Assembly (NCBI RefSeq): GCF_001905465.1
Contig: NZ_LISX01000014.1
Location: 1 to 64,000 of the forward strand
Direction of reading: 5' to 3'
Length of the DNA stretch: 64,000 bases
Source of the DNA: Kitasatospora sp. CB01950
GTDB lineage: Bacteria > Actinomycetota > Actinomycetes > Streptomycetales > Streptomycetaceae
Part shown: one piece after another, positions 40,163-47,434 of the stretch
Layout of the letters: each line of letters starts with the position of its first letter
How positions within the stretch are numbered: position 1 is the first letter of the stretch
Position numbers and translations under genes: made by a program
The notes under the pieces: generated by a model
Databases searched by the model: none
What the model was told of the DNA's origin: nothing
Seen by the model: only the letters and a program-made list of their open reading frames with translations

Positions 40163-41542
40163 ATGTCCCGCCCCGTCCGGGTGGCCATCGTCGGTGCCGG
40201 CCCCGCCGGGATCTACGCCGCCGACGCGCTGCTGAAGTCCGAGCTGGCCACCGCCCCCGGTGTCTCCATCGACCTGATCGAGCGCCTGCCCGCCCCCTTC
40301 GGCCTGATCCGCTACGGCGTAGCCCCCGACCACCCGCGGATCAAGGGCATCGTCACCGCCCTCCACCAGGTCCTCGACAAGCCGCAGGTCCGCCTGCTCG
40401 GCAACGTCGACTACCCCGGCGACCTCTCCCTGGACGAGCTCCACCGCTTCTACGACGCCCTGGTCTTCGCCACCGGCGCCGAGGCCGACCGCGACCTCGC
40501 GATACCCGGCATGGAACTCGACGGCTCCTACGGCGCCGCCGACTTCGTCTCCTGGTACGACGGCCACCCCGAGGTCCCCCGCGAATGGCCCCTGGAGGCC
40601 GAGCAGGTCGCCGTCCTCGGCGTCGGCAACGTCGCCCTGGACGTCGCCCGCGTCCTCGCCAAGACCGCCGACGAGCTGCTCCCCACCGAGATCCCGCCGA
40701 ACGTCCACGCCGGCCTCGCCGCCAACCGCGCCGTCGAGGTCCACGTCTTCGGCCGCCGCGGCCCCGCGCAGGCCAAGTTCTCCCCGATGGAGCTCCGCGA
40801 GCTCGACCACTCCCCCACCATCGAGGTGATCGTCGACCCCGAGGACATCGACTACGACGACGCCTCGATCGCCACCCGGCGCGCCAACAAGCAGGCCGAC
40901 ATGGTCGCGGCCACGCTGGAGAACTGGGCGATCCGCGACATCGGCGACCGCCCGCACCGCATCCACCTGCACTTCTTCGAGAACCCCGTCGAGGTCCTCG
41001 GCGAGGACGGCCGCGTCGTCGCCCTGCGCACCGAGCGCACCCGGCTCGACGGCACCGGCAACACGGTCGGCACCGGCACCTTCCGCGAATGGCCCGTCCA
41101 GGCCGTCTACCGCGCGGTCGGCTACCGCTCCGACGAGCTGCCCAAGCTGCCCTTCGACGCCCTCTCCGCGACGGTTCCGCACGAGGCGGGCCGCGTCCAG
41201 GAGGCCGGCGCCCACCTCCCGTCCGTCTACGTCACCGGCTGGGTCAAGCGCGGCCCCGTCGGCCTCATCGGCCACACCAAGGGCGACGCCAACGAGACCG
41301 TCGCCTGCCTGGTCGCCGACCACGCCGCCGGCACGCTGCGCCCTGCGGCCGAGCCCGCCGAGGACGCGGTGGTCGACTTCCTGCGCTCCCGCGGCGTCGA
41401 CTTCACCACCTGGGAGGGCTGGCACCGGCTCGACGCCCACGAGAAGGCCCTCGGCGCCGCCGAGGGCCGCGAGCGGGTGAAGGTCGTCGACCGCGTCGCC
41501 ATGCTCAACGCCTCGGCCAGCGAAAGGTCCGCCGAGCGGTAA
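40163..41542 (+). CDS. Ferredoxin--NADP+ reductase, FprA/adrenodoxin reductase type
   Basis: A 459-residue FAD enzyme with GAGPAGIYAA (11-20) and PAPFGLIRYGVAPDHPRIKG, a hallmark of this class, and a second nucleotide site GVGNVALDVARVLAK. It passes electrons from NADPH to ferredoxins for P450s or iron-sulfur proteins. The P450 at 5831 could be one client. ATG 40163 follows AAGGAG. Its 3' end meets a large repeat that acts as terminator. Confidence 0.95.
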   Translation: MSRPVRVAIVGAGPAGIYAADALLKSELATAPGVSIDLIERLPAPFGLIRYGVAPDHPRIKGIVTALHQVLDKPQVRLLGNVDYPGDLSLDELHRFYDALVFATGAEADRDLAIPGMELDGSYGAADFVSWYDGHPEVPREWPLEAEQVAVLGVGNVALDVARVLAKTADELLPTEIPPNVHAGLAANRAVEVHVFGRRGPAQAKFSPMELRELDHSPTIEVIVDPEDIDYDDASIATRRANKQADMVAATLENWAIRDIGDRPHRIHLHFFENPVEVLGEDGRVVALRTERTRLDGTGNTVGTGTFREWPVQAVYRAVGYRSDELPKLPFDALSATVPHEAGRVQEAGAHLPSVYVTGWVKRGPVGLIGHTKGDANETVACLVADHAAGTLRPAAEPAEDAVVDFLRSRGVDFTTWEGWHRLDAHEKALGAAEGRERVKVVDRVAMLNASASERSAER

Positions 41543-41548
41543 GGAAGA

Positions 41549-41678
41549 CAGGGGCGGGGAACGGCGCGACAAGCGCACACCACGTCCGCAAGGTCGCGAT
41601 CACGTGCAGGCCATTGCCTTGCGTCGCGATCTTGCGGACGTGCTGCGTTCCCCCTCGCGCAGTTCCCCGCGCCCCTGC
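41549..41678. repeat. Large imperfect intergenic palindrome (REP-like terminator)
   Basis: The outer arms CAGGGGCGGGGAAC and GTTCCCCGCGCCCCTG enclose inner arms CACGTCCGCAAGGTCGCGA (41580-41598) and TCGCGATCTTGCGGACGTG, which pair at 18 of 19 positions. Similar GGGGCGCGGGGAACTGCGCGA repeats are scattered between genes in Streptomyces. It can stop transcription from both sides. Confidence 0.75.
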
Positions 41679-41689
41679 TGGTTCACTCT

Positions 41690-42340
41690 CTACATCGAGA
41701 CCGTTGCTTCCGCCGCGTCGACGACGACCGGGTCGTGGGTGGCGACCAGCGCCACGCAGCCCCGTTCGCGGGCCTTGTGGGCGATCAACTCGGTGAGGGT
41801 GCCCGCCTGTTCGCGGTCGACGGCGGCGGTGGGCTCGTCGATGAGCAGGAGGTCGGGTTCGAGGAAGAGTGCTCGTGCCAGTGCGACGCGCTGCCTCTCG
41901 CCGCCGGAGAGCTGGTCCGCGCGGTGCCGCAGCCGGTGTCCGAGGCCGACCTCGTCGAGGGCCGTCTCCGCCGCGGCGCGCAGCCGCCTCGCCGGCCGGC
42001 CGGCGATGGACGCGGCGGCGAGCAGCTGCTCGACGGTGGTGAGGCCGCCCAGCAGGTTGCCGCTCTGGAACATGTAGCCGATCCGTTCGCGCCGGACCTT
42101 CGCCCGTTCGCCGTCGTTCAGGGACGCCAAGTCGCTGTCACCGAGCAGCACTTGACCGCCGTCGGGCCTGAGCAGCGCGCCGGCGACGGCGAGCAGGGTC
42201 GACTTCCCGGAGCCGGACGGGCCGACCAGCGCGGTCAGCACCCCGGGCCGGCAGGTCGCGTCGACGCCTCGGAGGACGGGCGTCCTCGCGTCGCCGTGAC
42301 CGAGTGAGACGGACACCTGGTGCAGGGTCAGAGAGGTCAT
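41690..42340 (-). CDS. ABC transporter ATP-binding protein
   Basis: A 216-residue ATPase with Walker A GPSGSGKST (about 42-50), signature LSGGERQRVALARAL and Walker B LLLIDEPTAAVD. It is of the LolD/MacB-like exporter class. ATG 42340 overlaps the permease stop (ATGA), so ATPase and permease are made together. The palindromic repeat after it ends the transcript. Confidence 0.95.
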   Translation of the reverse strand: MTSLTLHQVSVSLGHGDARTPVLRGVDATCRPGVLTALVGPSGSGKSTLLAVAGALLRPDGGQVLLGDSDLASLNDGERAKVRRERIGYMFQSGNLLGGLTTVEQLLAAASIAGRPARRLRAAAETALDEVGLGHRLRHRADQLSGGERQRVALARALFLEPDLLLIDEPTAAVDREQAGTLTELIAHKARERGCVALVATHDPVVVDAAEATVSM

Positions 42341-43449
42341 CGTCCGGCTCCGAGCATGGTCATCGGGTCGGCGGTGGCGACCCGGCGGAGGGTGAGGGCG
42401 GCGCCGGCGAGGGCGGCGAGGGCGACCGTGGCCATGGTGGCGGTGAGCGCCAACCCGGGGAGGCTGAACGGGACTTCGGTGCCGACCAGGAGTCCGACGG
42501 CGGAGGCGAGTGCCGCGCCGGCCAGGGTGCCGCCGAGGACGACGGCCGCGGCCTGGACCAGGGTGTGCCCGAGGAGTCGGCGACGGGAGGCGCCCATCGC
42601 GCGCAGCAGGGCGAGTTCGGGTTGCCGCTGGACGGTCCAGACGCCGAAGAACGCGCCGACCACCAGCGGGGCGATCAGGTACAGGAAGAACTGGATGGAC
42701 GTCATGGTGACGCGTTCGCCGGTGTAGCCGGGCGCGGCGGCGTACGCGTCGGTCGTCGCGACGGTCCGGGTGCCGAGCTCGCGGTCCCCCGCCGCCAGGT
42801 CCGCGCCCGAGGCGGCCCGCAGGGCGATCGCGCTGTACTGCTGCGGGAGCCCCGCGGCGGGCGCGCTCGCGCCGGGGGTGGTGAAGCGGATCGCCTGCCA
42901 GGTGCCGGTGGTGACGTACCCGGCCGGGACGTGCCCGTAGGAGGCGCGGCCGGTGATGCCGGTGACCTTGAGGGCGATGCCGAGCCGGTCGACGGTGAGG
43001 GTGTCGCCGATCGCGACGCCCTCCTCGGCGAGCTTCCGGGAGATCACCAACTGGCCGTCGCCGCCGAGGCGTTGGCCGTCCTCGACGCCGGGGTCGAGGA
43101 ACGAGCCGGGCTCGACGCCGAACGCGGCGAGGTCGACCTCGGCGTGCCGGTCGGTGGTGCCGCGGGTGATGGTGACGCCGAGCGGGGTGGCCTGCACGCC
43201 GGGGCGCTGCTGCCAGCCCGCCAGGGTCTCGGCGGGGACGAGGCTGCGGGCGAACTGGTCGGACTTGGCGTCCGGGGAGAACGCCAGGTGGGTGGCGGGC
43301 AGGCGGCGCAGGGCGGAGACGGTGTCGTCGCCGAGTCCGGTGGTGAAGCCGGAGACGATTCCGACCAGGGCGGCGACCAGCAGGACGACGCAGCCCATGA
43401 GCAGGAAGCGGCCACGCGCGGCTTTGAGTTCGAGCAGGGCGAGGTACAC
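42337..43449 (-). CDS. FtsX-like ABC transporter permease
   Basis: A 370-residue permease with one N-terminal helix (about 18-40), a large extracellular domain and three C-terminal helices (from about 255), the usual MacB/FtsX layout. The substrate is unknown; drug or peptide export is likely. I chose GTG 43449 (VYLALLELKAARGRF) with GGAAGGAG upstream; the longer start at 43506 would run through the operator. It is divergent from a TetR gene. Confidence 0.92.
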   Translation of the reverse strand: MYLALLELKAARGRFLLMGCVVLLVAALVGIVSGFTTGLGDDTVSALRRLPATHLAFSPDAKSDQFARSLVPAETLAGWQQRPGVQATPLGVTITRGTTDRHAEVDLAAFGVEPGSFLDPGVEDGQRLGGDGQLVISRKLAEEGVAIGDTLTVDRLGIALKVTGITGRASYGHVPAGYVTTGTWQAIRFTTPGASAPAAGLPQQYSAIALRAASGADLAAGDRELGTRTVATTDAYAAAPGYTGERVTMTSIQFFLYLIAPLVVGAFFGVWTVQRQPELALLRAMGASRRRLLGHTLVQAAAVVLGGTLAGAALASAVGLLVGTEVPFSLPGLALTATMATVALAALAGAALTLRRVATADPMTMLGAGR

Positions 43450-43465
43450 CGTGCTCCTTCCAGGA

Positions 43466-43484
43466 TGGGGACAGTGCGTCCCCA
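43466..43484. promoter_or_regulatory. TetR operator between the ABC exporter and its regulator
   Basis: TGGGGAC (43466-43472), AGTGC, GTCCCCA (43478-43484): perfect 7-bp arms. It sits just upstream of the permease ribosome site. A second half-site, ACGTCCCCA, occurs about 30 bases away toward the TetR gene. Confidence 0.7.
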
Positions 43485-43540
43485 AGATAGAACATGGCGA
43501 CGCCACGTCCCCAACACGGGGGGCGCCCTCCCGCGACTCC

Positions 43541-43546
43541 TAGACT
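43541..43546 (+). promoter_or_regulatory. -10 box of the TetR gene
   Basis: TAGACT at 43541-43546 lies six bases before GTG 43553, giving an essentially leaderless TetR message. Confidence 0.5.
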
Positions 43547-43552
43547 GTGGGG

Positions 43553-44143
43553 GTGCCGAAGATCAGCGCCGCCACGGTCGCCGACCACCGCGCCCAGCAG
43601 CGCCGGGCGCTGGTCGAGGCTGCCCGCGCGCTGCTGGAGTCCGAGGGGGACGCCGCCGCCGTCACCTTCGCCGCGGTAGCCCGCAGCACCGGCCTGGCCC
43701 GCAACAGCGTCTACAAGTACTTCGCGGACCGCGTCGAACTGCTGGCCGCCGTGGTCCGCGAGTCCGCCCCGCGCTGGACGGAGCGGATCACCTCCGCGAT
43801 GGCCGCCGCCGAGACGCCCGAGGGGCGGGTCGCCGCGTACGTCCGCGCCCAGTGCGAGCTGGTCCGCGACGGCGAGCACCGGATCGCCCGGGCGCTGGCC
43901 GGCGACCGCGACGCGGCGGCGCTGCGCGAGGCGGCGGGCCACGCGCACCGCGAGCTGCTCACCCCGTTGATCGCCGCCCTCACCGAACTCGGCGACAATG
44001 CACCGGAGTTCACCGCCCAGCTGCTCCAGGGCCTGGTGAACGCGACGGTCACCGCCCTGGAGTCCGGCGCCCCGTACGACGCCACCACCGACCGCGCCAC
44101 GGCCATGGCGGTCGCCGCGCTCCGGGGAATGCACCCCCAGTAG
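43553..44143 (+). CDS. TetR family regulator of the ABC exporter
   Basis: A 196-residue repressor with HTH VTFAAVARSTGLARNSVYKY (about 38-57). It is divergent from the ABC permease operon, and a palindrome lies in the gap. It likely represses both itself and the exporter and responds to the exported compound. GTG 43553 (VPKISAATV) is preferred because of the -10 position; GTG 43547 is also open. Confidence 0.92.
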   Translation: MPKISAATVADHRAQQRRALVEAARALLESEGDAAAVTFAAVARSTGLARNSVYKYFADRVELLAAVVRESAPRWTERITSAMAAAETPEGRVAAYVRAQCELVRDGEHRIARALAGDRDAAALREAAGHAHRELLTPLIAALTELGDNAPEFTAQLLQGLVNATVTALESGAPYDATTDRATAMAVAALRGMHPQ

Positions 44144-44204
44144 GCGCGCAGCCGCGCCGCCACCGTCCTGCCGGCCGCCGGCGCTGACCGCCCGCAGCGG
44201 GAAG

Positions 44205-45614
44205 TCACCCGCCCCGGGCCGGGTCGAGCGGTGCCGGGGCGGGTTCGAGTTCGGCGCGGCCCGCCGCGTCGGAGAGTTTGATCAGAATGGCGGTGAGCAG
44301 CCAGTTCGCGGTCAGCGAGGAGCCGCCCGCGGCGAGGAACGGCAGTGCCTTGCCGGTGATCGGTATCAGCCCGCTGACGCCGCCGACCACCACGAACACC
44401 TGGAGCGCGACGGCGGCGGACAGGCCGGTGGCGAGCAGTTTGCCGAACGGGTCGGTGATGGCGACGGCGGTGCGCAGGCCGCGCTGCACGAACAGGCCGT
44501 AGAGCAGCAGGACGGCCATCGCGCCGGTCAGGCCGAGTTCCTCGCCGATGGTGGTGAAGATGAAGTCGCTGCGCCCGGCGAACCCGATCAGGAACGGTCT
44601 GCCCTGGCCGAGTCCGCTGCCGACCAGGTGGCCGCTGCCGAGGCCGAACAGCGCCTGCGCGGGCTGGTCGGAGACCAGGTGGGGGTCGTGCACCGGTTCG
44701 TAGTAGTCGAGCGGGTGCAGCCAGCCCTCGACCCGGCCGTGCACGTGCGGTTCGAGGTCGCCGACCACGGCCGCGCCGGCCACGGCCATCAGCAGGCCGA
44801 TCAGCACCCAGCCGGTGCGTTCGGTGGCGGTGTAGAGCATCACCACGAACACCCCGAAGAAGATCAGCGAGGTGCCGAGGTCGCGTTCGAAGATCAGCAC
44901 CAGCAGGCTGATCACCCAGATCGCCAGCACCGGCCCGAGGTTGCGGCCGCGCGGCAGGTTGACGCCCCACACCCTGCGGCCGGTCAGCGCTAGCGCGTCC
45001 CGGTTGGCCGTCAGGTAGCCGGCGAAGAACACCGCGATGGCGACCTTGACGAACTCGTCGGGCTCGAAGGAGAGTCCGCCGACCATGATCCAGCGCTTGG
45101 CGCCGAGGGTGTCGCCGGGGAAGAACGCGGGCGCGGCCAGCAGGATCAGCGCGCCCGCCATGATCAGGTAGACGTACTTCTGCAGCAGCCGGTGGTGCCG
45201 GACCACGATCAGCAGCACGACGGCCGCCAGGGTGGCGACCACCGTCCACTGCACCTGGCTGGGCGCGGCGGGGATCTTCTGCCAGTCGCCCTTGGCGGCG
45301 TGCCAGATCGCGTACGAGTAGTCGAGGCGGTCGAGCAGCACCAGGCCGAAGCCGGTGAACAGCACCGCCAGCGCCAGGATCAGCGGGTCCGCGTAGGGCG
45401 CGAAGCGGCGGACCGCGAGGTGCAGGGCGAGGGTGAGGCCGGTCAGGCCGCCGCCGAACGGCAGCAGGCCGGGCGGGAGGGTGCCGCGCAGCGCCAGGTT
45501 CGCGCTCACCCAGCCGACCAGGCAGACCGCCACCGCGAGGGCGAGCAGGCCGAGTTCGAGGTTGCGACGGTGTGCGGCGCGTCGGCTGCCGACGCTGCGC
45601 CTCGCGCGTCCCAC
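44205..45614 (-). CDS. FtsW/RodA/SpoVE family glycosyltransferase
   Basis: A 469-residue SEDS protein with about ten to twelve helices and the family patterns FLIGFAGRSDFIFTTIGEELG and AAGGSSLTANWLLTAILIKLS. SEDS proteins polymerise peptidoglycan together with a class B PBP; no PBP gene is adjacent. The start is uncertain; GTG 45614 (VGRARRSVG) gives a normal length. A 7-4-7 palindrome lies upstream in the gap to the CtaG-type gene. Confidence 0.93.
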   Translation of the reverse strand: MGRARRSVGSRRAAHRRNLELGLLALAVAVCLVGWVSANLALRGTLPPGLLPFGGGLTGLTLALHLAVRRFAPYADPLILALAVLFTGFGLVLLDRLDYSYAIWHAAKGDWQKIPAAPSQVQWTVVATLAAVVLLIVVRHHRLLQKYVYLIMAGALILLAAPAFFPGDTLGAKRWIMVGGLSFEPDEFVKVAIAVFFAGYLTANRDALALTGRRVWGVNLPRGRNLGPVLAIWVISLLVLIFERDLGTSLIFFGVFVVMLYTATERTGWVLIGLLMAVAGAAVVGDLEPHVHGRVEGWLHPLDYYEPVHDPHLVSDQPAQALFGLGSGHLVGSGLGQGRPFLIGFAGRSDFIFTTIGEELGLTGAMAVLLLYGLFVQRGLRTAVAITDPFGKLLATGLSAAVALQVFVVVGGVSGLIPITGKALPFLAAGGSSLTANWLLTAILIKLSDAAGRAELEPAPAPLDPARGG

Positions 45615-45637
45615 CCGGGCCCCCCGTTCGGTCGATT

Positions 45638-45655
45638 TTCTACATGCGTGTAGAA
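45638..45655. promoter_or_regulatory. Palindrome TTCTACA-TGCG-TGTAGAA between SEDS and CtaG genes
   Basis: The arms TTCTACA (45638-45644) and TGTAGAA (45649-45655) are perfect with a 4-base spacer. The core TACA...TGTA is the type of site bound by BlaI/MecI/CopY repressors. It could control either divergent gene. Confidence 0.55.
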
Positions 45656-45767
45656 CTTCAATGCCGGATCCTCCCACGGACCCGGCGCTGCGACCGACGC
45701 CGGGCGGCCGCCCCCGGTTCCGCCCGGCGGGCGACGCGGCCGGAAATCGACCGAAGGAGCCACCGCC

Positions 45768-46709
45768 ATGCCCCACCCCGCGGCCGTCGCGCCCTGGCAC
45801 TGGTCGGCGCTGGCCGACACCTGGACCCTGGAACCGGCGGTCGCCGCCCTGACGGTCCTGCTGGCCGGCGGCTACCTGGTGGGCGTGCGCCGCCGCGGCG
45901 GCTGGCCCTGGTACCGCACGGCGGCGTTCCTCGGCGGGCTGGCGGTGTGGGTGTGGACGACGGGTTCCGGCCTCGGCGTCTACGAACGGGTGCTGTTCGC
46001 CGACCGCGCCGTGCAGCTCGTCCTGCTGCTGATGCTGGTGCCGCTGCTGCTGGCCCTCGGCGCGCCCGTCTCGCTGCTGGCCGACACCCTGCCGGCGGCC
46101 GGCCGGGAGCGGCTGCGCGCGGCGCTCGGCGGACGGACCTCCCGGGTGCTGATGTTCCCGCTGGTGTCCACGGTGCTGCTGGTCGTCCCGCCGTGGCTGC
46201 TGTACTTCACGCCGCTGTACCGGGAGACCCTGACCAGCACCGCCGGGAACATCGGCTTCCACCTGCTGCTGGTGCTGCTGGGCCTGCTGTACTTCTGGCC
46301 GCGCCTGCAGCTGGACCCGGTGGCGCACGAGTACCCGCTGCTGCTGAGCGTGGTGATCACCTTCGTCGAGGTGGTGTTCGACGCGGCGCTCGCGCTGGTG
46401 CTGCTGTACGGCGGCCACCTGGTCGCCGAGCCGTACTACGCGTCGCTGGCCCGCGACTGGGGCCCCTCGCTCGCCCGGGACCAGTTCGTCGGCGGCAACG
46501 CGATCTGGATCCTCGGCGACGTGGTCGGCCTGCCGTTCCTGGTCGCGCTGATCCGCCGCCTGATCGTCACCGGCCGGGCCGAGACCGCCGCCGTGGACGC
46601 CGCGCTGGACGCCGCCGAGCAGGCCCGGGTCTCCGACGACGAGGCCTCCGACGGCGAGCGGCCGTGGTGGCTGGACGACCCCAACCTGCGCCATCGCTAC
46701 GGCGGTTGA
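45768..46709 (+). CDS. ctaG: CtaG-type cytochrome c oxidase assembly protein (Caa3_CtaG)
   Basis: A 313-residue membrane protein with about seven helices and a His- and Met-containing core (GFHLLLVLLGLLYFWPRLQ and LLSVVITFVEVVFDAALAL). The family is required for caa3 oxidase assembly in Bacillus and is linked to copper delivery. ATG 45768 follows GAAGGAG. The C-terminal tail is acidic. The next group of genes carries copper-type operator boxes, which fits a copper or oxidase context. Confidence 0.85.
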   Translation: MPHPAAVAPWHWSALADTWTLEPAVAALTVLLAGGYLVGVRRRGGWPWYRTAAFLGGLAVWVWTTGSGLGVYERVLFADRAVQLVLLLMLVPLLLALGAPVSLLADTLPAAGRERLRAALGGRTSRVLMFPLVSTVLLVVPPWLLYFTPLYRETLTSTAGNIGFHLLLVLLGLLYFWPRLQLDPVAHEYPLLLSVVITFVEVVFDAALALVLLYGGHLVAEPYYASLARDWGPSLARDQFVGGNAIWILGDVVGLPFLVALIRRLIVTGRAETAAVDAALDAAEQARVSDDEASDGERPWWLDDPNLRHRYGG

Positions 46710-46798
46710 CCGGGCCGGCCGGCGGGTGAGACGGACGTCACCCGCCGCGCCCGGGAATGGACCTCCCACCCGCCCGGTTGCATCGGACGTACGCTTGA

Positions 46799-46814
46799 AT
46801 ACCCTCGGGGGTAT
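46799..46814. promoter_or_regulatory. CsoR-type operator before the DUF302 gene
   Basis: ATACCC-TCGG-GGGTAT is a perfect palindrome of the type bound by copper-sensing CsoR and sulfur-sensing CstR repressors. It overlaps a TTGAAT -35-like box (46795-46800). Confidence 0.7.
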
Positions 46815-46875
46815 CGAAGTGCCGCAACAGCGACAAACCAGGACACCGAAGCACTGACCAGAGAGGTTCGGCGAC

Positions 46876-47268
46876 ATGACCGACGACTTCACCGCCACCC
46901 TGACCGGCATCCCGTTCGCGGACGCCGCAGGCCGGGTCCGCGCGGCCCTCGCCGAGCAGGGCTTCGGCGTCCTGACCGAGATCGACATGACGGCCACCCT
47001 GCACGCCAAGCTCGGCGTCGAGGTGGAGGACTTCCTGGTCCTCGGCGCCTGCAACCCGCCGATCGCGTACCGGGCCCTGGAGGTGGACCGCCGGGTCGGC
47101 CTGCTGCTGCCGTGCAACGTGGTGCTGCGCGCGGTGGACGGCGGCGTCCTGGTCGAGGCCATGGACCCGCAGCTGATGATGCAGTTCACCGGCCGTCCCG
47201 AGCTCGCCGAGGTGGCCGACGACGCCGCCGTCCGGCTGCGCGCCGCGATGGCCGCACTGAAGGCCTGA
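46876..47268 (+). CDS. DUF302 domain protein
   Basis: A 130-residue soluble protein matching DUF302, with KLGVEVEDFLVLGACNPPIAY and a late AMDPQLMMQF segment. The family is often found next to metal or sulfur stress genes; its reaction is not known. ATG 46876 is preceded by AGAGAGG. Its operator box and the MMPL transporter downstream suggest a small CsoR/CstR-type regulon. Confidence 0.9.
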   Translation: MTDDFTATLTGIPFADAAGRVRAALAEQGFGVLTEIDMTATLHAKLGVEVEDFLVLGACNPPIAYRALEVDRRVGLLLPCNVVLRAVDGGVLVEAMDPQLMMQFTGRPELAEVADDAAVRLRAAMAALKA

Positions 47269-47372
47269 CCCCGCACCCACCCTCCAGGGGGCGCCCCCGC
47301 GCGCCCCCTGCGCCCCCTGCTCCCCCTGCTCCCCCTGCTCCCCCGCACCCAGGGCCCCGCCTGTCCCCGTAT

Positions 47373-47388
47373 ATACCCCCCCAGGTAT
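47373..47388. promoter_or_regulatory. CsoR-type operator before the MMPL transporter gene
   Basis: ATACCC-CCCC-AGGTAT matches the CsoR-type palindrome with one mismatch. It lies 47 bases before the MMPL start, in a tandem arrangement with the box ahead of the DUF302 gene. Confidence 0.65.
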
Positions 47389-47434
47389 TACCCTTGGATC
47401 GGCGGACCCCCCGCCCGCTTGGAGAGAAACACCC

